Shown here: positions 7,647-14,101 of the stretch, piece after piece
Layout: the number at the start of each line of letters is the position of its first letter
Numbering within the stretch: position 1 is the first letter of the stretch
Assembly (NCBI GenBank): GCA_018830135.1
Contig: JAHJTB010000095.1
Span: 1 to 38,144 of the forward strand
DNA: 38,144 bases
Direction: 5' to 3'
DNA from: Pseudomonadota bacterium
Lineage (GTDB): Bacteria > Desulfobacterota > Desulfarculia > Adiutricales > JAGVGV01
Position numbers and translations under genes: made by a program
Notes under the pieces: model-generated
The model's database searches: none
What the model saw: the letters and a program-made list of their open reading frames with translations, nothing else
What the model was told of the DNA's origin: nothing

Positions 7647-8773
7647 TTGAGGGCCGCCTGAAGCAGGGCCGTTTCACAGACCGTGCAATTACGGCCCTGT
7701 TCCTTGGCCTGATAAAGCGCATCGTCGGCCCGCGAAAGCAGGTTGTCGATGGTTTCGCCGCGCTGGTACTGAGCCACGCCGATGGAGACGGTGACCCACA
7801 GGTCCGGGGCCACGTCATCGAAGGATATCTCCTTGATACGCCGGCGGCAGCGGTCGGCCACCTGGCGGGCGCTTTCCAGGTCGGAACCGGACAGGACGAC
7901 CACGAACTCCTCGCCCCCGAAACGGGATACCCAGTCGACCTCCCGGACCGAGGCGCCGATACCCTCGGATACGCGCTTCAAGACCACGTCCCCGGCCTGA
8001 TGACCATAGGTGTCGTTGATCCGTTTGAAGTGGTCCAGGTCCAGGTAGCACACGGAAAAGGTGCGCTCATTGCGCTGGACCCGCGATCGCTGGTCGTTGA
8101 TGATGTCCAGAATGTAGCGGCGATTGTAAAGCCCGGTCAGTTCGTCCGTCACGGCCAGTTCCTCGATCCGTTTCATCGCCGCCGTCAGTTCGATGTTCTG
8201 TCTGCGGTAGCCCTGAATGAAGGCGTTGAGCATGTTGCCGATCAGGGACAGGCTCAGCATGACCAGCACGAAGCCGAACCACTGGAACAGTTCGATCCGG
8301 ACGTGGATGCTCTCGGGATGACGGACCGCCAGGTTCAGGATGACCAGGCCGTATCCCAGGGCGGCCAGGACGGTGATGTACAGGAAGCCGCGCAGCATCA
8401 GGCGGAAAGCGGCAAAGAACATGACCTGCAGGAAGAACATCAGGAAGACCAGGCGGCCCTGTTCGACAAAATTTACGGCGGCGATGACGCAAAGCGTGGC
8501 CCAGACGATCTGGGGCAGCGTCAGGCTCGGCTCCTTGAAGCGGAGGTTGGCCCCGGTCATGATCAGGACCAGGAAGGTTAGCCGGCCGGCGACATCGATG
8601 CCGGCCAAGGCCAGGAACACACCGGTCCCCCCGCGAAAAAAGCCCAACTGGAGGCAGACCCAGAGCAGGAAGATGTGAGCCAGCCCGCCCGCGGTGGCCA
8701 CCAGCGTCATCCGCAAACGCAGGGACTGGTTGGGGGTTTTGATCAGTTCGACCATGGACGCCGCGCGGCCCAT
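7643..8773 (-). CDS. Membrane-bound diguanylate cyclase (GGDEF)
   Basis: A 376-residue protein. The first ~190 residues contain about six transmembrane helices of no recognised sensor family, followed by a short linker and a GGDEF domain. The active-site motif is GGEEF at residues 286-290, preceded by an intact inhibitory site RxxD (REVD, 277-280) five residues upstream. It should make c-di-GMP from GTP and be product-inhibited. The metal-binding DLDHFKRIND motif is also intact. The ATG at 8773 is chosen because AAGGTG lies just upstream; a GTG at 8794 is an alternative. No c-di-GMP effector is adjacent. Confidence 0.9.
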   Translation of the reverse strand: MGRAASMVELIKTPNQSLRLRMTLVATAGGLAHIFLLWVCLQLGFFRGGTGVFLALAGIDVAGRLTFLVLIMTGANLRFKEPSLTLPQIVWATLCVIAAVNFVEQGRLVFLMFFLQVMFFAAFRLMLRGFLYITVLAALGYGLVILNLAVRHPESIHVRIELFQWFGFVLVMLSLSLIGNMLNAFIQGYRRQNIELTAAMKRIEELAVTDELTGLYNRRYILDIINDQRSRVQRNERTFSVCYLDLDHFKRINDTYGHQAGDVVLKRVSEGIGASVREVDWVSRFGGEEFVVVLSGSDLESARQVADRCRRRIKEISFDDVAPDLWVTVSIGVAQYQRGETIDNLLSRADDALYQAKEQGRNCTVCETALLQAALN

Positions 8774-9098
8774 TCGTTGCACCTTTATGGACACATGCCC
8801 GGGGGGGGGCCGTCCCGCAACGGGTCGGGCGGCCGGAATCCGGTCAGGTAAATTATGTTTTATATTAAATGGTTATCTTGATCAGCCGCCCCCGGCCCCA
8901 TCCGGGGCGGCGCCCAAGGCCTTCCGCCATCGATCCGGGGACCATCCCCGTTGCCCTGGTAGAAAAAAACGATAGAGGCTGAATGTCTGAATCATACGAC
9001 TTCCGGTCCGGCCCTGTCAATACCGTTCCGCTGGCCCCGGAAAATGGGCCGGACGACTCTATCGGCGGCCGACCCGGGGGCGGCGGCTTTCAATTCGC
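8774..9098. other. Intergenic region upstream of the diguanylate cyclase
   Basis: No gene seen. It contains a G9 run near 8803-8811, a short AT-rich patch at 8850-8880 that may hold the cyclase promoter, and further right the tRNA promoter (listed separately). Confidence 0.4.
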
Positions 9099-9127
9099 TT
9101 GCCTTGTCAGGGGGTTTCAGGTATAGA
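9099..9127 (+). promoter_or_regulatory. Predicted sigma-70 promoter for tRNA-Arg
   Basis: TTGCCT (9099-9104), a 17-nt spacer and TATAGA (9122-9127) fit a vegetative promoter. Transcription would begin near 9134, about 85 nt before the tRNA. Confidence 0.45.
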
Positions 9128-9219
9128 GGCGAGAGCGGCCTGGACGCAGCGGCTTCCGGTCGCCGCGATCGGGCGCGATTTGGCCGCTGTTCCGGCAATC
9201 GACTGTTTTTATTGCAAAA

Positions 9220-9296
9220 GCCCCCGTAGCTCAGGTGGATAGAGCACAGGATTCCTAATCCTGGTGTCGCGTGTTCGAGTCACGCCGGGGGCACCA
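9220..9296 (+). tRNA. tRNA-Arg (anticodon CCU)
   Basis: A cloverleaf folds by eye. The acceptor stem GCCCCCG/CGGGGGC, a D arm closed by GCTC/GAGC, anticodon stem CAGGA/TCCTG with anticodon CCT at 9254-9256, and T arm with TTCGAGT are all present. The discriminator A and an encoded CCA (9294-9296) are included. It reads AGG codons. The 3' 20 nt are repeated at 9565-9584. Confidence 0.95.
9277..9296 (+). repeat. 20-nt direct repeat, copy in the tRNA-Arg 3' end (att-like)
   Basis: GAGTCACGCCGGGGGCACCA covers the T-arm 3' half, acceptor strand and CCA. An identical copy lies at 9565-9584. The unit between the two copies contains the GIY-YIG gene. Confidence 0.85.
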
Positions 9297-9328
9297 TATT
9301 TATATTCTTCCAACCGAGCAGTTGTCTT

Positions 9329-9637
9329 ATGAATCCAACGTGGTACGTGTACATTTGCGACCGTCAGGGGAAGCTTTACACCGGCATTACGACCAACGTA
9401 GATCACCGGATGACCCAGCACCACGCCCGCCTGTTGTATTCCGAACCGCATCCGGATCGTCATTCCGCGGCTCGTCGGGAGCGGGAAATCAAGGGCTGGC
9501 GTTGCGAGAAGAAGCTGGCCGTCATCCAATGTCTCCTGTCAGTTTACCCTGAGCGAAGCGAAGGGAGTCACGCCGGGGGCACCAAATTTGTAAGGGGGTC
9601 AGGTCTCCGTTTGACCTTTGGAGTAGCAGCGAGGTAG
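9329..9637 (+). CDS. GIY-YIG nuclease-domain protein, shortened, 3' end running into repeats
   Basis: About 102 residues. Residues 5-27 (YVYICDRQGKLYTGITTN) are the GIY-YIG core with YVY and YTG in place of GIY and YIG. The catalytic Arg (DHRM) and Glu (REREIKG) are kept. Compared with stand-alone GIY-YIG proteins of the UPF0213/YhbQ kind, about 15 residues between the Arg helix and the LLYSEPHPDR strand appear to be missing. The last ~35 codons read through a PERSEGS-encoding repeat, the duplicated tRNA end and one arm of a 33-bp inverted repeat, so the native C-terminus is probably near residue 67. There is no good ribosome site. It starts 33 nt after the tRNA. It may be active, decayed or part of a tiny tRNA-targeting mobile unit. 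Confidence 0.65.
   Translation: MNPTWYVYICDRQGKLYTGITTNVDHRMTQHHARLLYSEPHPDRHSAARREREIKGWRCEKKLAVIQCLLSVYPERSEGSHAGGTKFVRGSGLRLTFGVAAR
9565..9584 (+). repeat. 20-nt direct repeat, second copy of the tRNA-Arg 3' end
   Basis: Identical to 9277-9296, including the CCA. It lies inside the 3' part of the GIY-YIG reading frame, just after a CTGAGCGAAGCGAAGGG-type repeat. Confidence 0.85.
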
Positions 9638-9687
9638 AAAATCCGCAAACCTGTCTCCAAAGGTCAAACGGAGACCTGACCCCCTTA
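9591..9687. repeat. 33-bp perfect inverted repeat (REP-like hairpin)
   Basis: Arms 9591-9623 and 9655-9687 are exact reverse complements, separated by 31 nt. They begin TAAGGGGGTCAGGTCTCC. Fragments with the same GGGGTCAGG/GGGGCAGG opening occur at about 9937 and 11691. The form recalls REP elements mobilised by REP-associated tyrosine transposases, but no such transposase is in the window. Confidence 0.8.
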
Positions 9688-9961
9688 TCCCCCCTTGCCT
9701 TACCGCGTCCCCAGAAGCGATCCCCCACGGCATAGCTTCCGATGACCCCCACGAGCGTTTTCATGACACCTCCGGCAACGAGTAGTCAGGCGTATCAGCC
9801 AACAGAAATGTTGGAAACAAATTCGTTGGCAGGTTTGGCAAGGGGGATCGGCTTGAAATTACATATTTTTTCGAATTCGTAAGCGGCGTGACCCAACGCC
9901 TGGAGGGAATTCGGGGGGCGCATGACTCAACTGGAAAAGGGGTCAGGCCCTCCGATGTCCG
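9688..9961. other. Intergenic region downstream of thiE
   Basis: No gene is supported. A short minus-strand reading frame beginning near 9764 runs into the inverted repeat and has no family resemblance. A truncated copy of the GGGGTCAGG repeat lies near 9940, next to the thiE stop. Confidence 0.4.
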
Positions 9962-10600
9962 CTATTTGCCTGTCTTGGCCTGCGTGACGATATCCAGCAG
10001 ATTGCGGGTGGCCGCGGCCGGGTCCGGGGCGCGGACAATGGCAGATACCACGGCCACGCCATCGGCTCCGTGGTGAATCACGGTCGCCGCATTACCGGCG
10101 TTCACACCTCCAATGGCGACCAGGGGCAGCCTGACTCGCTCCCGAATGCGTCGCAGATTATCCAGCCCCAGGGGTTCCGCGGCGTCGGTCTTGGTCGGGG
10201 TCGCAAAAACCGGGCTGACGCCTACGTAATCCGCTCCGTCTTTTTCGGCCTGGATGGCATCTTCCAGTGACTCGGCCGAGATTCCCACAATCATGTCCTT
10301 CGGCGCCAGTTGCCTGGCCATGAGACAGGGCATGTCCTTTTGGCCCAGGTGAACCCCGTCCGCCTTGACCGCCAAGGCCACGTCCAGTCGATCGTTGATG
10401 ATCAACGGGATGCCGTGGCGGGCGAGTAATTCCCGGATGGAAAGGGCTTCCTCGATGAACTCCCGGGTGCCGCGTTTTTTTTCGCGCAATTGAACGCAAG
10501 ACACGCCGCCCCTGATCGCAGCCGCCACAATGTCCCGGGTCGTTCTTCCCCGGGCCAGATCGAAGTCCGTCACCAGGTAGACCGAATAATCCACGCTCAA
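9962..10600 (-). CDS. thiE: Thiamine phosphate synthase
   Basis: A 212-residue TIM-barrel enzyme that joins HMP pyrophosphate and thiazole phosphate to give thiamine phosphate. Family motifs are clear: YLVTD near the start, VQLREK, INDRLDVALAVKADGVHLGQ, VGVSPVFATPTK with the phosphate-binding region, and AIGGVNAGN. The start is a TTG that overlaps the TGA of thiM (TTGA), showing translational coupling. It is the second gene of the TPP-riboswitch-controlled thiM-thiE unit. Confidence 0.95.
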   Translation of the reverse strand: MSVDYSVYLVTDFDLARGRTTRDIVAAAIRGGVSCVQLREKKRGTREFIEEALSIRELLARHGIPLIINDRLDVALAVKADGVHLGQKDMPCLMARQLAPKDMIVGISAESLEDAIQAEKDGADYVGVSPVFATPTKTDAAEPLGLDNLRRIRERVRLPLVAIGGVNAGNAATVIHHGADGVAVVSAIVRAPDPAAATRNLLDIVTQAKTGK

Positions 10601-11406
10601 GACTCCGTTACAATCCGGGCCCCGGCACCCAGGTCCTCCGGCGTGATGGTGTACAAGGCGTCAAGCAGGGCGACCATGAAACTGCCGGGTCCCTCGGCCC
10701 GCCCGGCGGCATTTTCCCCGGCCAGGCCCAAGTATGCCAGCGCAGCGGCGGCGGAGTTCACCGGGTTGGCTTCCACCGCGGAAAACGCACCGACCAAGGC
10801 CGTGGCCGTGCATCCCATGCCCGTGACAAGGGCCATCAAGGGATGACCGTTTTCGATCCGAACGACCTGCCGGCCGTCCGTGACCAGATCGGTCGCGCCC
10901 GTTATGGCCAGGGTGGTATGAAGCTCGACGGAAATCTGCCTGGCGACGTCAATGGCTTCATCGACCGAGTGAACCGCGTCCACGCCTTTGGTATGGGAAG
11001 CGGCGTCCCGTAAGGCCAGAATTTCCGATGCGTTTCCGCGAACGACCGAAACCTTGATTTCCGAAAGGATCCTTTTGGCGGTCTCGGTGCGCAGCCTGGT
11101 CGCACCGGCGCCCACCGGGTCCAGAATGACCGGTTTGCCAAGCTCCGAGGCGCGTTTGCCCGCCGCCAGCATGGCCTCCACCCAGGGACCGCTCAGCGTG
11201 CCGATGTTGAGCACCAAGGCCCCGGCGAATGAAACCATCTCCTCGACCTCGTCAATGGCGTGAGCCATGACCGGGGAAGCGCCCATGGCCAAAAGCGCAT
11301 TGGCGGTGGTGTTCATCACCACGTAGTTGGTAATGTTGTGTATCAAAGGCTTTTGGCCCCGGATCGCTTCCAGACTTCGGACTGCCTGCTCTGTCAATCG
11401 GGTCAT
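10597..11406 (-). CDS. thiM: Hydroxyethylthiazole kinase
   Basis: A 269-residue ribokinase-like enzyme that phosphorylates the thiazole moiety for thiamine salvage. Characteristic motifs are PLIHNITNYVVMNTTANALLA near the N-terminus, PVILDPVGAGATRLRT, VVRGNASEI and the catalytic VTGMGCTATA. The ATG at 11406 has GGAGG 7 nt upstream. It follows a TPP riboswitch and an intrinsic terminator, so it is repressed when thiamine pyrophosphate is plentiful. With thiE it forms a salvage operon; no de novo thiC, thiD or thiG is in this window. Confidence 0.96.
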   Translation of the reverse strand: MTRLTEQAVRSLEAIRGQKPLIHNITNYVVMNTTANALLAMGASPVMAHAIDEVEEMVSFAGALVLNIGTLSGPWVEAMLAAGKRASELGKPVILDPVGAGATRLRTETAKRILSEIKVSVVRGNASEILALRDAASHTKGVDAVHSVDEAIDVARQISVELHTTLAITGATDLVTDGRQVVRIENGHPLMALVTGMGCTATALVGAFSAVEANPVNSAAAALAYLGLAGENAAGRAEGPGSFMVALLDALYTITPEDLGAGARIVTES

Positions 11407-11452
11407 ATTGCCTCCACGAAAAAATACCGATGCATGACCATACAGCGCACAT

Positions 11453-11480
11453 AAAAAACCGCCCCGGCAATGGAGCGGCT
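11453..11480 (-). terminator. Intrinsic terminator, expression platform of the TPP riboswitch
   Basis: On the minus strand, CCGCTCC, a six-base loop and GGGGCGG (one G-T wobble) are followed directly by TTTTTT. It lies between the aptamer and the thiM start, the expected place for a transcription-terminating platform. Confidence 0.75.
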
Positions 11481-11487
11481 TCTGGGT

Positions 11488-11608
11488 CGCTGTCCCTACG
11501 CCGGTATTACCCGGATCAGGTTCCACGGTCGGCCCCACAGCCCGGTGCGCTGGATTCGTTCCCGCGCCCGGCAAGGGTCTCTCTCAGCCCGGTTTGTCCG
11601 AGCCCCCG
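11488..11608 (-). ncRNA. TPP riboswitch (THI element)
   Basis: On the minus strand the conserved aptamer parts appear in order: a GGGGGCT-type P1 start, CTGAGA with flanking GGG...CCC, and CTGATCCGGGTAATACCGGC followed by GTAGGGA. It precedes thiM-thiE and a terminator, which fits off-control by thiamine pyrophosphate. Ends are approximate. Confidence 0.93.
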
Positions 11609-11624
11609 TTAACAAATTTATTAA

Positions 11625-11653
11625 GCAATAGCCTCTTTATCCGTATCTGTCAA
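11625..11653 (-). promoter_or_regulatory. Promoter of the thiM-thiE operon
   Basis: A consensus TTGACA (11648-11653, minus strand), a 17-nt spacer and TATTGC (11625-11630). The start of transcription would fall about 10 nt before the riboswitch aptamer. Confidence 0.65.
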
Positions 11654-12008
11654 CATGGCCGGCCGCGGGGGCAAACCCATGCTGAAAGAAAGGGGGCAGG
11701 TCTGCTCTTGATATCTCAGTCAGACACCCATTTATTGAAAAGACAACGGGTATCATCGCCTACCCAACCGAGAGGGATTTCTATCAATTGATGTATCCCC
11801 GGAACCGGCTCCCCTCGGAAAAATACCCGGCATCGTAGATGATTGTCGATTATACTATCCCCGATCCCAGGATGTTCGGATATCCTTAATACGAACACGA
11901 TAGAACACCCGGTCGCCGGCCGCCGGCCGCCGCGTGGGAGCCGGCTATCCGATTTTCCAACCGGCCGGCTGTGACGGATTTCCGGCACCGGGGAATGGAG
12001 AGGCATAG
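11654..12008. other. Intergenic region upstream of the flavoprotein gene
   Basis: No gene seen. It contains a GGGGGCAGGTCT repeat fragment near 11693 and, at 11723-11754, a segment beginning GACACCCATTTATTGAA that is similar to one at 13624-13658. These two lie on either side of the flavoprotein gene. Confidence 0.45.
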
Positions 12009-13502
12009 ATGACGCAACCGAGTGAATCGACATCCTTTGGAATCGTGGAGAACTGGGACCGGGAAACCGACGTCGTGGTGGCGGGGTATGGCGGCGCCGG
12101 GGCCGTGGCGGCCATCGAGGCTCATGATGCCGGCGCGGACGTGCTGATCGTGGAAAGCACGGAACAAGGCGGCGGCAACACGCTGGTTTCGTTCGGCGGA
12201 TTTTTGTGCCCCACGAACGTGGAAGACGCGGTGACGTACATTTCCGGCCTTTTCGAGTTGTCCCTGTCGGAAAAGGACGATTCCCTGATTCGGACGTTTG
12301 CCGAGGAATCCGTGAAAAACGTTGAATGGGTGAAAAGCCTGCGGCCGGACGTGGAGGTCCATTCCTACGGCGGGGCGGGATTCCCTCAGGTACCCGGGGC
12401 GGATTCGATGAAGAAGTACATCGTTCACGGCAGTGAAAAAGGAGGCAACGCCTTTGCCAAGCACCTTTTCGGACTGCTTTGCCATGCGGTTGAAGAGACG
12501 AGGGGCATACCGGTGATGACCCGCGCCCCGGCCAGGAGACTGGTGACGAATGCCCGGGGCGCGGTGGTCGGCCTGGTGGTCGAGGACCAGGGGAACGCGG
12601 TGGCCGTTCGGGCCAGGCGGGCCGTGATTCTGGCCACCGGCGGATACGAGTCCGACCCCCGGATGCTCCGGAACCACGTCAAGGGATTTCCGATCCATTC
12701 CCTGGGGCATCCGGGAAACCGGGGGGACGGCGTCCGCATGGCCCAGCGGGTCGGGGCCGGTCTGTGGCACATGAACGGGGTGTCCTGCGGTTTCGGCCTC
12801 AAGGTCCCCGAGTTTGAATCCGCCTTCGCCATGTTGTTCGGCCACCCGGCCCATGTCTATGTGGACCGGAACGGCAGACGCTTTGTGGACGAAACCCGGA
12901 TCGAAGGCCACGCCGGGCTTCTGGCCGTGGATTATTACGACGCCCAGGCCTTGAAGTATCCGCGCATCCCGTTTTACGCCATATTCGACGAGGCGCTTCG
13001 ATCGAAGGGCAGGATTTCCCACATGGCCGGTATCGGCGCCGCCGGGGCGGCCTACGAATGGAGCCGGGACAACCGCGATGAAATCGAGAAGGGCTGGATC
13101 ATCCGGGCCGGGACGTTGGGCGAGCTGGCCCGGAAGATCGGCGTCGACCCGGCCAGCCTGGCCGATACCCTGGATCGATGGAACCGGGATGCGAGACAGG
13201 GCCGTGACGGTCAGTTCGGCCGAAGCATGAACCCGGACGGACCGTCGGCCTGTATCGAATCGCCGCCTTACTACGCCGTCACCATGCACCCGGCCCTGAT
13301 CAATACCCAGGGCGGCCCCCGCCGTGACGCCGAGGCCCGGGTCCTGGACGCCTTTGGCGAGCCGATCGAGGGGCTGTACAGCGCCGGCGAACTGGGTTCC
13401 CTGTGGGGGCTGCTCTACCAGGGGGCCGGCAATATCGCGGAGTGCATGGTTTTCGGTCGAATCGCCGGCCGGAACGCGGCCGCGGAAACATCCCGGGGAT
13501 GA
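12009..13502 (+). CDS. FAD-dependent oxidoreductase, fumarate reductase / KsdD-like flavoprotein
   Basis: A 497-residue flavoprotein of the FAD_binding_2 family. The dinucleotide-binding loop GYGGAGA sits at residues 26-32, followed by the acidic ribose-binding strand end VLIVES and a GGNTLVSFGG segment. The C-terminal half has the typical GALINTQGGPRRDA-like region and GEL(G)S...GN(I) motif closing the FAD site. Relatives reduce fumarate, urocanate or other enoates, or dehydrogenate 3-ketosteroids; the substrate cannot be told from sequence alone. There is no signal peptide or haem-binding motif, so it is likely cytoplasmic and takes electrons from a soluble donor. GGAGAGG precedes the ATG. 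It stands alone. Confidence 0.85.
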   Translation: MTQPSESTSFGIVENWDRETDVVVAGYGGAGAVAAIEAHDAGADVLIVESTEQGGGNTLVSFGGFLCPTNVEDAVTYISGLFELSLSEKDDSLIRTFAEESVKNVEWVKSLRPDVEVHSYGGAGFPQVPGADSMKKYIVHGSEKGGNAFAKHLFGLLCHAVEETRGIPVMTRAPARRLVTNARGAVVGLVVEDQGNAVAVRARRAVILATGGYESDPRMLRNHVKGFPIHSLGHPGNRGDGVRMAQRVGAGLWHMNGVSCGFGLKVPEFESAFAMLFGHPAHVYVDRNGRRFVDETRIEGHAGLLAVDYYDAQALKYPRIPFYAIFDEALRSKGRISHMAGIGAAGAAYEWSRDNRDEIEKGWIIRAGTLGELARKIGVDPASLADTLDRWNRDARQGRDGQFGRSMNPDGPSACIESPPYYAVTMHPALINTQGGPRRDAEARVLDAFGEPIEGLYSAGELGSLWGLLYQGAGNIAECMVFGRIAGRNAAAETSRG

Positions 13503-14101
13503 TCGAGTGATTCACATGGTACGCCGGGTTTGTGAAATCATATCAGGGCTGGCAGGCTGGCAGGATTTCCGCTTGAAGTAAACCGCTATTTGAAGGTCAG
13601 GCTTTTCAAGATAGGACCGCGTTAGACACCCATTTTATCGAAGAAACAACAGGTATCAGGCCGGGTCCGGCCGGGATATCAGATCGAGGCCGGCCAGAAG
13701 CATACGCGCGGCGGCCGGAAAAAATCCGTCCGGATCTGAGAATGTCGATTTTGGTTGAATATCGAGTAACCTGGATTCCCGCTTTCCTCCAGAGTCGGAC
13801 AAGTCGTGGAAATGACACTTAACTATATGCCATTCCCGCGACTTGTCCGCCTCTGGAGGAAAGCATGAATCAGCCTTTTTATGCCTACCCTTGATTTTGG
13901 TTTCAAGAGCCATTTATCGATAACCTCATCTTCGTCGGCCGGCCTTTGCTCAAACCGGTTCAGCCAGGGCAGCATGTCCCGGTCCTGAACTCCGCCCCCA
14001 GCACTCTCACGCACCATACGGGTCCGGTCCGCGCTGAAACGGACATGCGAGGTGAAGTCGTACCGGCGAGATTCCGCCGGACCGCCCATCGGGTCGAAAC
14101 C
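13503..14101. other. Intergenic region with hairpin and repeat fragments
   Basis: Holds the 13624-13658 repeat and the imperfect hairpin at 13782-13863. A minus-strand reading frame at about 13913-14089 has ordinary-looking composition but no recognisable family, no good ribosome site and overlaps the repeat. I do not call it a gene. Confidence 0.45.
13782..13863. repeat. Imperfect inverted repeat (about 33-nt arms)
   Basis: CTTTCCTCCAGAG... CGGACAAGTCG pairs with CGACTTGTCCG... CTCTGGAGGAAAG, with two or three unpaired bases, around a 16-nt loop. The flanking CTGGATTCCCG recalls common bacterial intergenic repeats. It lies between convergent genes and could act as a terminator or RNA-stabilising structure. 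Confidence 0.65.

Noticed and set aside
9522-9764. 80-codon minus-strand frame through the 33-bp inverted repeat
   Set aside because: Most of it is encoded by repeats and the tRNA-end copy; no family resemblance and no ribosome site.
13823-14089. 88-codon minus-strand frame between the flavoprotein and the large membrane protein genes
   Set aside because: Weak start, partial overlap with the hairpin at 13782-13863 and no recognisable family; more likely a chance frame or relic.
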